Assembly: GCA_039029135.1 (NCBI GenBank)
Contig: JBCCGT010000012.1
Span: forward strand, 62,001-126,000
Length of the DNA: 64,000 nucleotides
Origin: JALZVT01 sp039029135
GTDB lineage: Bacteria > Pseudomonadota > Gammaproteobacteria > Pseudomonadales > Azotimanducaceae
Direction: 5' to 3'
Positions 52,972-61,598 of this stretch are shown here, piece after piece (position 1 is the first letter of the stretch; each line of letters starts with the position of its first letter). Below the pieces are notes generated by a model that ran no database searches, had not been told where the DNA came from, and saw only the letters and a program-made list of their open reading frames with translations. The translations under genes were made by a program, and so were the position numbers.

Positions 52972-53271
52972 ATGACCGATCTCAACTACAAATTTGTCGT
53001 GCGCCTGTCGACACGGATGAAGGACCAGATCGCGCTGGCCGCAAAGCACTACCGGCGCAGCATGAACTCCGAAATCATCGCCCGGCTCGAACAGTCTTAC
53101 GGCATGCTGCCGACGCAGGAAGTCGAGGAAGCGGTGCAACCCGCCTTCCACAAGGATCTGGAAGCGATTTTTCGCAATCAGCTCTCCGAGGCCGAGCAGG
53201 GGCTGATCCAGTCCTTCCGACTACTCGGCGAGGACAAGCAGCGGGCACTGCTCAGCCTGTTGCGCGACTGA
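52972..53271 (+). CDS. Arc-family ribbon-helix-helix repressor
   Basis: 99 residues. FVVRLSTRMKDQIALAAKHYRRSMNSEIIARLEQSY (residues about 7-42) is an Arc-type ribbon-helix-helix, with the DNA-contacting beta strand FVVRL and helices following. A C-terminal helical tail of about 55 residues (AVQPAFHKDLEAIFRNQL...LLSLLRD) could mediate oligomerisation. The ATG at 52972 has only an adjacent AGCAGG site. The gene is 10 bp from the response regulator gene, suggesting co-transcription. Targets are unknown. Confidence 0.85.
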   Translation: MTDLNYKFVVRLSTRMKDQIALAAKHYRRSMNSEIIARLEQSYGMLPTQEVEEAVQPAFHKDLEAIFRNQLSEAEQGLIQSFRLLGEDKQRALLSLLRD

Positions 53272-53281
53272 CCCGGTTCCC

Positions 53282-54289
53282 ATGACTATGTCCTTCCCGC
53301 AACCGACCAATCTGTTGACGCCCTACTTCCATCCGACGACGGCCTGCTTCGTCGACGACAACGAGTCGTTCCTGACCGGGCTGGACATGGTGCTGCCGCG
53401 ATACATGCGCTCGATCGCCTTCTTCGATCCAAGCCAGGCGCTAGAGTTCGTGAATCGACCGCCCGCCACGCCGGCCCTCGCCGACAGAGCCTTTCAGGTC
53501 ACCAACCGCAAAGGCACAGATTTCGCGTTCGACCTGGACGTCATCGAGCAGGAGATCCGTCAGGTGCAGCGCTTTAGCCGCATCTCCGTCGTCTTCGTCG
53601 ACTATTCGATGCCGACCATAGACGGTCTGGAGTTTTGCGAGAGCATCACCGACCGCAGCATCGGCCGCGTGCTGCTGACGGGCGTCGCCGACGAGAAGAC
53701 CGCCGTCGCGGCGTTCAACGCGGGCATCATCGACCGCTTCATCTCCAAGAGCCATCCGCGCGCCACCCAGGATCTAACCGAATTCTCGGTCTCCATGCAG
53801 CATGAGTACTTCAAGGCGCAGTGCCTGCAAATGAAGCGCACGCTGGCGCTGTCCGGCGTTAGCTTTTTGGATGATCCAGAGATCGCCGAGTTCGTGCACC
53901 GGCTGATGGAGGAACGCGGCTTCTGCGAGTATTACCTGCTCGACGAGCCACCCGGGCTGATGCTGGTGACGCCGCAGGGCAGCGTCGCGCAGCTATTGAT
54001 TCTGTCTGCCGAAGAGTGCGCGGCGCAGCTCGCGTTTGCCCGCCAGCATGGCGCGCCCTGGATGGCGCGACGACGGTTAGAGCGCGGCACCCACGTCGGC
54101 TACTTTTTAGAGGGCGTCGAGAGCTACGACATCAGCGGCGGCGAGCCCTATCCCTGGGCGCAGCTCATCCACCGCGCGCAGACGCTCGGCGCCTCGAACT
54201 GGCGCGTCGCGCTGATCGAACAGCCCGCGGTGCCGATCGACTACAGCGAAGCCGAAACCAGCTACAACGGCTTCGTCGCCGGCAGCTAG
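53282..54289 (+). CDS. Response regulator with inserted receiver and unknown C-terminal domain
   Basis: 335 residues. Receiver: acidic FVDDNES (about residue 23), phosphoacceptor Asp107 (VFVDYSMPTIDG), Thr/Ser in LLTGVAD and Lys in FISKSHP. Between strands 2 and 3 sits an insert of about 40 residues not usual in CheY folds (PPATPALADRAFQVTNRKGTDFAFDLD...). The C-terminal half (SFLDDPEIAEFVHRLMEERGFCEYYLLDEPPGLMLVTPQGSVAQLLIL...) is not a DNA-binding domain that I know. It follows an Arc-type gene; regulation by phosphorylation is expected, output unknown. Confidence 0.75.
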   Translation: MTMSFPQPTNLLTPYFHPTTACFVDDNESFLTGLDMVLPRYMRSIAFFDPSQALEFVNRPPATPALADRAFQVTNRKGTDFAFDLDVIEQEIRQVQRFSRISVVFVDYSMPTIDGLEFCESITDRSIGRVLLTGVADEKTAVAAFNAGIIDRFISKSHPRATQDLTEFSVSMQHEYFKAQCLQMKRTLALSGVSFLDDPEIAEFVHRLMEERGFCEYYLLDEPPGLMLVTPQGSVAQLLILSAEECAAQLAFARQHGAPWMARRRLERGTHVGYFLEGVESYDISGGEPYPWAQLIHRAQTLGASNWRVALIEQPAVPIDYSEAETSYNGFVAGS

Positions 54290-54310
54290 TAAACGGCGAT
54301 CGATAAAGGA

Positions 54311-55822
54311 TCAGCCGGCCCCGCCGCTGCGCAGCGGGGGCGGCACAACGCGTCGCTCTAGCACCTCAAAGCTGAGTTCGATGAGGATCGCGAGCACGGC
54401 CGCAGGCACCGCCCCTTCGAGTATCAGACGCGTATCGTTTAGCGACAGGCCGGTCACGATCGGGTCGCCCAGACCACCAGCGCCGATAAAGGCGGCGAGC
54501 GTCGCGGTACCCACGGAAATGACGGCGGCGGTGCGCACGCCGGCGAACAGCGCCGGCATCGCCAGCGGCAGCTGCACCCGCAGCAGACGCTGCGCGCGAG
54601 ACAGCCCGATGGCGGTTGCCGTACGCAGCAGTTCGCCGTCGATGCTCACCAGCGCCACGACGGTGTTGCGCAAGATCGGCAGCAGCGCATACAGAAACAG
54701 CGCGACGATCGCCGGCAGCAGGCCGATGCCGAACAGCGGGATCATCAGCGCGAGCAGCGCGATCGAGGGGATGGTCTGCAGCAGCCCGCAAACGTAGATC
54801 ACCGCACTCGCGAGTCGCGGTCGCCGATACACCACCACCCCGAGACCGACGCCCAGCGCGATGGCGAGGCCGAGCGCGATCGCCGTGAGCTGCAGGTGCC
54901 GCAGTACGTTCCGCCGCAGCTCGCGCCAGAGGCGACTCTCCGCGCCATCGGACGGCGCGCTCACGAGACCCTCTGCAACAAGAAAGTCACTCGCGACCGA
55001 TGCGAAGTCCGCACCCGCGAGGACCTTAGCGTTCAGTCTCTGCATCCCTAAGTCGTCTATGCGACCCGTCAGCTCTGCAAGCGCGGCAACGGCCCCCGCG
55101 GACACCTCGTCGTGGACGAAGGGCGCGGCGAGATAGCGTGGAAAAAACCCGCGATCATCGTCCAGCAGCGCGAGGTCATAGCGTTCCAGCTCGCCGTCGG
55201 TGGAATAGGCGTCCGTGACGTCGATCGAACCATCCGCCAGCGCCTGATAGGCCAGCCCGTGCTCGATGCCGCGCGGCTCGTGCGGCAACGCATAGGTCTG
55301 CACCAGGCCGGGCCAGCCGTCCGGGCGCTCCAGAAACTCGTGGCTGACCACGATGTCGAGCTGAGGCTGGGCAAGCAGATCGCTCACTCGACTTACGCCC
55401 AGAGACTCGAGCAGCTGGCGCCGCATGACCAGCGCATAGCTGTTGTTGAAGCCGATCGGCGTCAAGAGCCGCACGCCCGTAAGCCGCGCATTGAGCGAAC
55501 CAACGTCGGTGTCGGCAACGCCGCCAAGAATCGCCTGAGCCACGGTGCCGGTGTACTCGACATAGAGATCGATCTCGCGACCGACGAGCGCGTTGTAGCA
55601 GATCAGCGTGCCGCCGAGGCCGAAGCGTCGCTCGACGTCGAAGCCGCGCGCCTGCAGCAGCTGTGCCGCGATCTCGCCGAGCAAATAGGATTCGTTGAAA
55701 TTCTTGCTAGCGACGCGTAGCGTTTCGGCCCGCGCCGACGGCGCGGCCAGCAGCACAGCGAGCGCCAGGATCAGCGCCCAGAGCGAGTGCGTGCCGTTCG
55801 TCGGCTTTATCCCTCGCCTCAC
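54311..55822 (-). CDS. Osmoprotectant ABC transporter binding-protein/permease fusion
   Basis: 503 residues. After a signal peptide (ALAVLLAAPSARA), residues about 33-300 form an OpuAC/ProX-like binding protein (VASKNFNESYLLGEIAAQLLQARGF, CYNALVGREIDLYVEYTGT, YALPHEPRGIEHGLAYQALADGSIDVTDAYSTDGELERYDL). Residues about 320-490 are the permease (TAIALGLAIALGVGLGVVVYRRPRL, QTIPSIALLALMIPLFGIGLLP, the EAA-like GLSRAQRLLRVQLPLAMPALFAGVRTAAVISVGTATLAAFIGAGGLG). Such fusions occur in OpuC/OsmF-type systems for glycine betaine or choline. GTG start overlaps the ATPase stop. Confidence 0.88.
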   Translation of the reverse strand: MRRGIKPTNGTHSLWALILALAVLLAAPSARAETLRVASKNFNESYLLGEIAAQLLQARGFDVERRFGLGGTLICYNALVGREIDLYVEYTGTVAQAILGGVADTDVGSLNARLTGVRLLTPIGFNNSYALVMRRQLLESLGVSRVSDLLAQPQLDIVVSHEFLERPDGWPGLVQTYALPHEPRGIEHGLAYQALADGSIDVTDAYSTDGELERYDLALLDDDRGFFPRYLAAPFVHDEVSAGAVAALAELTGRIDDLGMQRLNAKVLAGADFASVASDFLVAEGLVSAPSDGAESRLWRELRRNVLRHLQLTAIALGLAIALGVGLGVVVYRRPRLASAVIYVCGLLQTIPSIALLALMIPLFGIGLLPAIVALFLYALLPILRNTVVALVSIDGELLRTATAIGLSRAQRLLRVQLPLAMPALFAGVRTAAVISVGTATLAAFIGAGGLGDPIVTGLSLNDTRLILEGAVPAAVLAILIELSFEVLERRVVPPPLRSGGAG

Positions 55823-56556
55823 TGCAGCTGCTCTTCCAGCAGCCGCGCCACGTAGGCATCGGCGGGCGCGCTAAGCACGTCGTGCGTCGCGCCCGACTGC
55901 GCGACGCGACCAGCATTCAGGATCACCAGGTGCCCGGCCAGCCGCACCGCCTCGCGCATGTCGTGAGTGACGAGAACGACGGACAGTGCGCGCCCGTCGA
56001 CCAGCGCCTCAAAGTGACGATACAGCTCCACGCGCGTGATCGGATCCACCGCGGAAAAGGGTTCGTCGAGCAGCAGCAGGTCGGGTGCAAGCATCAGGGC
56101 GCGACACAGACCCACCCGCTGCTGCTGACCGCCCGAGAGCTCGCCCGGATAGCGCTCGAGCAGCGCCTCGTCGAGCTGCATGCGCACCGCCAGCGCCAGC
56201 GCCCGCTCGCGCAGCGTCGCCTCGTCCTGACCCAGCGCGCGGGCCACTAGTACGATATTCGCGTAGGCGGATAGATGCGGAAACAGACCAGCGCCCTGCA
56301 CGGCGTAGCCCATACCTCGTCGGAACGCCTCGACGTCATCGACGGGCAGCGCCCGCCCACGGACAAACAGCTCGCCAGCGTCCGGCCGTTCCAGCGCATT
56401 GATCAGGCGCAGCAGCGTCGTCTTGCCAGAGCCGCTGGCGCCGACGATCGCGGTGGTGGTCGCGAGCGGCAGACTCAGGTTGATCTCGCGGAGCACCGCG
56501 AGATCGCCGTACGACTTCGCGACATCGCGAAACTCAACGGCAGCCGACGCAGCCAT
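55819..56556 (-). CDS. Osmoprotectant ABC transporter ATPase
   Basis: 245 residues. Walker A GASGSGKTT (about residue 38), YAVQGAGLFPHLSAYANI, signature LSGGQQQRVGLCRALMLAPDLLLLDEPFSAVDPITR. The PFSAVDP form and D-helix ERALALAVRMQLDEALLERYPGEL match ProV/OpuBA ATPases. CBS domains are absent. It starts at ATG 56556, 7 bp from the exonuclease gene, and overlaps the fusion gene by 4 bp. Confidence 0.9.
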   Translation of the reverse strand: MAASAAVEFRDVAKSYGDLAVLREINLSLPLATTTAIVGASGSGKTTLLRLINALERPDAGELFVRGRALPVDDVEAFRRGMGYAVQGAGLFPHLSAYANIVLVARALGQDEATLRERALALAVRMQLDEALLERYPGELSGGQQQRVGLCRALMLAPDLLLLDEPFSAVDPITRVELYRHFEALVDGRALSVVLVTHDMREAVRLAGHLVILNAGRVAQSGATHDVLSAPADAYVARLLEEQLQ

Positions 56557-56563
56557 CCGTCGC

Positions 56564-57985
56564 CTACCCGGCCACACCCAGTTCGCCCGCGAGCGTTGCG
56601 TAGTGCTCGTCGAGCGCCAGCAGATTCGCGTCGGGCTCGCCGGCGCCACCCGGCGGCGCCAGCTCCTGCAGTTCCTGGCGCGCCTGATCGAGCGTCAGCC
56701 ACTCCGCGCCCTGCGCGGCGAGCTTGGTCCGCACAAACTCAAGCCAGCGGCCGCCTTCTTCGTCTGTCAGCAGATGCGGAAAGCTGCGGGCCTTTAGGCG
56801 AAACACCAGTTCCGGCAGCCGCGCGTCATCGAAGCGCAACGCCTCCGGCCAAACGCCGCGATCCAGGCTATCCTGAAAATCGACGCAGCGCTGTTTGTCT
56901 TCCTCGTTGTAGAAGCCCTGGTACAGCGCCGCGTCGACGTCGTCGCTGCCCGCGAGCGGCGGTCGCTTGTACACCTCGGCGATCTTGCGCGAGATGTTGG
57001 CCTTCGCGAGCCTCCGTTTGCGATCCTCGATCTTGTTCATGCGCAGATTGAGTCGCGTCTGATCCTGGGTTCGAAGCACATTGGCACCGCTGATAAACGG
57101 ACAGCGATTAATACGCACCTCCTTCAGCGGCGGGCGCTCGTCGACATCCGGCGTAAACAGCGCCTCCTGTATCTTCTCGATACTCCATTCCAGCAGCGGC
57201 CGAATGTCCTGCGACAAATCGACAACGATGTAGCTATTGGAATTGCGCGGGTGGCGGGCAGCCGAAACGATTGGCGCGAGGCAGCGCCGGTCGCGCGGAT
57301 ACATGCCCGTAACGTGCACACAAAGATTGCGGCCGATGGGCTCCAGCAGATCGCGCGGCTGCCGCTTCGTGCGTCCCTTGAAGTAATACTGAAACAGCAG
57401 CGGCTGATGTTCGCGAATGATACGCGCGAGTCCCACCGTCGCCCGCACATCAGACATCGCGTCATGGGCCGACTCGTGCGCGATGCCGTTCGCGGCAGAG
57501 AGTTCTTCCAGCTTGAAGACCGGCACGCCGTCGATGACTGGCCACTCGATGCCCTCGGGCCGCAGCGCGTAGGCCGCGCGCACGAGATCGATCAGGTCCC
57601 AGCGGGAGTTGCCGTTTTGCCATTCCCGAGCATAGGGATCGAGCAGCATGCGATACAGACCGTAGCGCATGAACTCGTCGTCGAAACGCAGGCTGTTGTA
57701 ACCCGCAACGCATGTACCCGGCTTGCTGAACAGCTCGAGTATGCGCCGAAAGGCCTCCCATTCGGTCACCCCCTGGCGCGCGACGACCTGAGGGGTGATG
57801 CCCGTGACCCGCACAGATCCGGGCGACGGCAGTACGTCGGGGGCAAGCTGCACGTAGGTCTGATACTCCTCGCCCGTTTCCCGCAGCGCGAGGTCGGTGC
57901 GCAGGCCGGCGAACTGAGTGACGCGATCCCAGCGCGGATTCACGCCGGTGGTCTCGAGGTCGTACCAAAAGAAACTGTCGCTCAT
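56564..57985 (-). CDS. sbcB: Exodeoxyribonuclease I
   Basis: 473 residues, the usual length. DEDD exonuclease motif I is YDLETTG (Asp9/Glu11), with PSPGSVRVTGITP, AGYNSLRFDDEF (motif II), HESAHDAMSDVRATVGLARI (motif III) and the SbcB-specific KRQPRDLLEPIGRNLCVHVTGMYP and C-terminal KANISRKIAEVYKR. It degrades single-stranded DNA 3'-5' in recombination and mismatch repair. It is upstream of the osmoprotectant genes. Confidence 0.95.
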   Translation of the reverse strand: MSDSFFWYDLETTGVNPRWDRVTQFAGLRTDLALRETGEEYQTYVQLAPDVLPSPGSVRVTGITPQVVARQGVTEWEAFRRILELFSKPGTCVAGYNSLRFDDEFMRYGLYRMLLDPYAREWQNGNSRWDLIDLVRAAYALRPEGIEWPVIDGVPVFKLEELSAANGIAHESAHDAMSDVRATVGLARIIREHQPLLFQYYFKGRTKRQPRDLLEPIGRNLCVHVTGMYPRDRRCLAPIVSAARHPRNSNSYIVVDLSQDIRPLLEWSIEKIQEALFTPDVDERPPLKEVRINRCPFISGANVLRTQDQTRLNLRMNKIEDRKRRLAKANISRKIAEVYKRPPLAGSDDVDAALYQGFYNEEDKQRCVDFQDSLDRGVWPEALRFDDARLPELVFRLKARSFPHLLTDEEGGRWLEFVRTKLAAQGAEWLTLDQARQELQELAPPGGAGEPDANLLALDEHYATLAGELGVAG

Positions 57986-58130
57986 CGCTCTACACTTGCT
58001 TCAATATTCGAATCGACCGCATCGCCGCCTATCGCCAAAGATGCTGACTCCGGGAAACCGATCACCTTTGTATCGATAGACTGTGATCGATGAACATAGA
58101 AAGGAAAGGCCGCGTGCGCGCCAACAGATG

Positions 58131-59516
58131 ATGTCAGATAAGAGATTGCAACGCGCCGCGCTCTGGGGTGGGCCCATTGTCGCACTTGTCGCCGCCGGGT
58201 TCATGTCTGCCGCCGGCCACGATGCCGAGATCGCGATCACCGTGGCAGTCACGGCCATTTGCGTCATCTGGTGGATTCTGCAACCGATTCCCATACCGGC
58301 AACGTCGCTGATTCCACTCACGGTGCTGCCGCTCAGCGGCGTTCTGACGGCAGCCCAGCTCAGCGCCGCCTACGGCCACCAGCTCATCCTCCTCATGCTG
58401 GCCGGTTTTCTACTGTCGACGGCGCTCGAACGCAACGCCGCGCATCGGCGCGTGGCGCTCGGAATGATCAATCTGGTCGGCGGCACGAGCGCACGACGCA
58501 TCTGTGCGGGCTTCATTGCCGCCAGCGCGGTTCTGAGCATGTGGATATCCAACACGGCTGCGGCGCTGATGCTGCTGCCCGTGGCGCTGGCGGTACTCGA
58601 AAAAGCGCCGGATCGCCGCATGGACGTGCCGCTGCTGCTCGCGATCGCCTACGGCTGCGCCATCGGCGGGATGGGCACGCCGATCGGGACGCCGCCGAAC
58701 ATCGTCCTAATGGGCATCTATGAGGAAACGACGGGGACCCAGATCACTTTCACCCAGTGGATGCGCTGGACCCTACCCATCGTCCTGGTGTTCCTGCCGG
58801 TGGCGGCCTGGTGGCTGACGCGCCACCTCGGCGGCGTCGCGGGGGTCAGCCTGCCTGCGCTGGGTCGCTGGGCACCCGCAGAGCGGCGCGTGCTCATCGT
58901 GTTCGCGCTGGTGGCGCTGGGCTGGATCACTCGCAGGGAGCCCTTCGGTGGTTGGTCCGGCTTTTTCAACGCGCCGGGCGCAACGGACGCGATGGTCGGC
59001 CTGCTCGGCGTGCTGATCCTGTTCCTGGTGCCCTCCGGCCGCGAGGAGGGCGACCGCCTGCTCGACTGGGAGTCGGCCAACAAGATCCCGTGGGGCATCC
59101 TCCTGCTGTTCGCCGGCGGCCTCGCGATCGCAGCCGCCTTTCAGGCTTCGGGCCTGTCGGCAATCGTCGGCAATGCGCTGAGTGCCGCCAGCGACCTGCA
59201 CCCGCTGCTGCTGATCCTGAGCCTGTGCCTCGTGATCACATTTCTCACCGAGGCGACCAGCAACACGGCGACGACGACGCTGTTGCTGCCGATCGTCGCG
59301 GCCATGGCGGTGGCCGCACAGCTCGATCCGCGGCTGGTCATGCTGCCCGTCGCGCTATCGGCCTCCTGCGCCTTCATGCTCCCCGTCGCCACGCCCCCCA
59401 ACGTCGTCGTCTTCGGCAGCGGCCGCGTCCCCATCGAACGCATGGCTCGCGAGGGCCTCGCAATGAATCTGTTCGGCGCCGTCATCATCAGCGGCCTGCT
59501 CTACCTGCTGCTCTGA
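58131..59516 (+). CDS. DASS/SLC13-family sodium:anion symporter
   Basis: 461 residues with about 11-12 helices. GFMSAAGHDAEIAITVAVTAICVIWWILQPIPIPATSLIPLTVLPLSGVL, STALERNAAHRRVALGMINLVGG, WISNTAAALMLLPVALAVLEK (SNT motif), GGMGTPIGTPPNIVLMG and the second repeat LTEATSNTATTTLLLPIVAA are the two SNT-like halves of the DASS family, which import dicarboxylates or sulfate with sodium. The substrate is not predictable. ATG 58131 is chosen; an in-frame GTG at 58083 is also possible. Its last 54 codons overlap the aminopeptidase gene. Confidence 0.87.
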   Translation: MSDKRLQRAALWGGPIVALVAAGFMSAAGHDAEIAITVAVTAICVIWWILQPIPIPATSLIPLTVLPLSGVLTAAQLSAAYGHQLILLMLAGFLLSTALERNAAHRRVALGMINLVGGTSARRICAGFIAASAVLSMWISNTAAALMLLPVALAVLEKAPDRRMDVPLLLAIAYGCAIGGMGTPIGTPPNIVLMGIYEETTGTQITFTQWMRWTLPIVLVFLPVAAWWLTRHLGGVAGVSLPALGRWAPAERRVLIVFALVALGWITRREPFGGWSGFFNAPGATDAMVGLLGVLILFLVPSGREEGDRLLDWESANKIPWGILLLFAGGLAIAAAFQASGLSAIVGNALSAASDLHPLLLILSLCLVITFLTEATSNTATTTLLLPIVAAMAVAAQLDPRLVMLPVALSASCAFMLPVATPPNVVVFGSGRVPIERMAREGLAMNLFGAVIISGLLYLLL

Positions 59517-60644
59517 GTCCCGCGCGCGCGACGCACCGGCGTCCAGCAATTCCTGCAGTCGCGCCTGCCGCGCGTCGTTCTCCAGGGCGCCGAGCTGGCG
59601 CACTGCATCGTAGAAGTCTGGCCAACGCGGATTGTCGCGGTACAGGGCCGCGAACGCGCCGACCCAACCGTTGTACGCGCCGAGCAGCGCCAGCCGCGCC
59701 ATGTTCGGCGGCTGCTCAAAATAGCGATCGTAGCGATCGTCGGAGAAGGACTCGCGCACCCGCCGATAACAGCGTCCCGCCTCGTCGTAGCGCCGCGCCC
59801 GCGCGGCGAGCGCGTCCGCCGGCGTCTCGACGGCGGCAAAGTCCTCGGCCAGCGCGGCGCGCAGTCGAAGCAGCAGATCGGTGAAACGTGCGCGCTCCGC
59901 CTGGCGCGCGCGATGGCGCGCGAACTCGGCGCGCTCCGCCTTGTTGGCGCCGTCCAGCCAGTCGCCGAGCGCGCGGCGCGCAACGAACGTGGCGAAGCTC
60001 TCGTTGAAGGCGGTGTCGCCCGGCAGATAAAACTCGCCGTGGGCAAGCTCGTGAAACAACAGCTCAGCCAGCGCCGGCTGCGGCCAGTGAATAAAGGTGC
60101 TCAGCAGCGGATCGTTGAACCAGCCCAGCGTCGAGTACGCAGCGGCGCCCGCGACATAGGTATCGAAACCGCGACGCGCGAAGCGCTCGGCCGCCCGCTG
60201 CGCGCGCGCCTGATTGAAGTAACCGCGATAGCTGACGCAGCCTGCGACGGGAAAACACCAGCTTAGCGGCACGACCGAATCGGGGGGCGCTGCGACGACG
60301 TTCCAGACGATGCTGGTGCCGGGCACCCGCGCGTAGCTGCGATAGCTGCCATCCGCATCGAGCGCGAGCTCGGCTTCGGCGTAGGAAAGGATGCGCTGAC
60401 TCAGCTCGAGCCGGGCGCGCAGAGACGCTTCCAGATCTTCTCGCGCGAGCAGTCGATTGACGCCGTCGCGGCTGGTCAGTAGACGCAGCTGACCCGCAAC
60501 CGCCTGACCATAGAATTCGATGCTCGCGCAGCCGCCAAGGAGCAACGTGGCGCCCAGCAGCAGCCAGCGACCCGCGCGCGCGGCGCGTCCAAGAGCCGCT
60601 TCGAGCCGTTCCGGCAAGGCCTGCTGCACCGTGCGTGCACACAT
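59355..60644 (-). CDS. PF10023-like aminopeptidase lipoprotein
   Basis: 429 residues. Lipobox LLLGGC (Cys about 32) follows a basic N-terminus; FYGQAVAGQLRLL and the metal site HELAHGEFYLPGDTAFNESFATFVA (HExxH with a downstream Glu) match the family of predicted aminopeptidases. Central GTSIVWNVVAAPPDSVVPLSWCFPVAGCVSYRGYF is also characteristic. The stop lies 162 bp inside the convergent transporter gene, and the Ala/Asp/Gly-rich C-terminal tail is translated from the strand opposite to the transporter's last helix. The ATG at 60644 is 36 bp from the divergent acyltransferase gene. Confidence 0.75.
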   Translation of the reverse strand: MCARTVQQALPERLEAALGRAARAGRWLLLGATLLLGGCASIEFYGQAVAGQLRLLTSRDGVNRLLAREDLEASLRARLELSQRILSYAEAELALDADGSYRSYARVPGTSIVWNVVAAPPDSVVPLSWCFPVAGCVSYRGYFNQARAQRAAERFARRGFDTYVAGAAAYSTLGWFNDPLLSTFIHWPQPALAELLFHELAHGEFYLPGDTAFNESFATFVARRALGDWLDGANKAERAEFARHRARQAERARFTDLLLRLRAALAEDFAAVETPADALAARARRYDEAGRCYRRVRESFSDDRYDRYFEQPPNMARLALLGAYNGWVGAFAALYRDNPRWPDFYDAVRQLGALENDARQARLQELLDAGASRARDSEQQVEQAADDDGAEQIHCEALASHAFDGDAAAAEDDDVGGRGDGEHEGAGGR

Positions 60645-60680
60645 TTGGCGCACGCCGCGCGACTGTGCTATCAACGGCCT

Positions 60681-61526
60681 ATGAACACTCTCCGCGGCAC
60701 GATCGCCGCGCTGTTTCTGGCGGCAAACACCACGTTCTGGGCCTGCATCGTATTCGTGCTCGGCCTGCTGCGCGCGCTCATGCCGGTGCGCCGCTGGCGC
60801 GACGCCGTGACCGGCTGGATGGACATCGTTATCGACGGCTGGGTGGGCGGCAATCGCATCATGAACAGCGCGCTGGGGCTGTTCCGGGTGCGCTCGACCT
60901 GGAACACCACCACGCCTCTCAAGGCCGACGGCAAGTATCTGGTGATCTGCAATCATCAAAGCTGGGCCGATATCCTCGTGCTGCAGAATACGCTGCGCGG
61001 CGTCCTGCCGCCGCTGAAGTTTTTTACCAAGGCGCAGCTCATCTGGCTGCCGTTTCTGGGTCAGGCGATGTGGCTGCTTGGCTTTCCCTATGTGCGCCGC
61101 GGGGGCGGCGGAGACTCGAAATCTATCGCCGCCAGCTGCGCCGTGTTCCGCCTGCACCCGGTCAGCATCCTGAACTTCGCCGAGGGCACGCGCTATACCG
61201 AGGCGAAGTGGCAGAAGGGCGATCAGGCCAGACGCCACCTGCTGCGGCCCAAGACGGGCGGAATCGCGCACGTGCTCGGCGAGATGGGCACCGAGCTCGA
61301 CAGCGTCATCGACATCACGATCGACTATCCGACGGGGGCGCCAACGTTTTGGCAGTTCCTGTGCGGTGGCGCGCCGCTGGTCGAGTTCGACCTGCACAGC
61401 CTGCCCGTACCCGTCGCGGCCGCCGATCGAACCCTAACGGAAACCGAGCATCGAAACTTGAGCGACTGGGTCACAGATCGGTGGCAGATCAAGGATGCGT
61501 GGCTTGACGCGCAGCGGGGCACCTGA
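60681..61526 (+). CDS. Membrane acyltransferase (PlsC/YihG-like)
   Basis: 281 residues with an N-terminal membrane anchor (MNTLRGTIAALFLAANTTFWACIVFVLGL) and the glycerolipid acyltransferase motifs NHQSWADI (HX4D) and FAEGTRYTEAKW, then PKTGGIAHVLGEMGTELDSVIDITIDYP. This is the LCLAT/YihG type of lysophospholipid acyltransferase; substrate is probably a phospholipid or lysophospholipid. ATG at 60681. Confidence 0.87.
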   Translation: MNTLRGTIAALFLAANTTFWACIVFVLGLLRALMPVRRWRDAVTGWMDIVIDGWVGGNRIMNSALGLFRVRSTWNTTTPLKADGKYLVICNHQSWADILVLQNTLRGVLPPLKFFTKAQLIWLPFLGQAMWLLGFPYVRRGGGGDSKSIAASCAVFRLHPVSILNFAEGTRYTEAKWQKGDQARRHLLRPKTGGIAHVLGEMGTELDSVIDITIDYPTGAPTFWQFLCGGAPLVEFDLHSLPVPVAAADRTLTETEHRNLSDWVTDRWQIKDAWLDAQRGT

Positions 61527-61598
61527 GGGAATAGGGGCGCTGGCCGCGCCCTTCGCGCACGGACCGGCCTGCGGAACAGGACAAACCTGACAGAGTTC

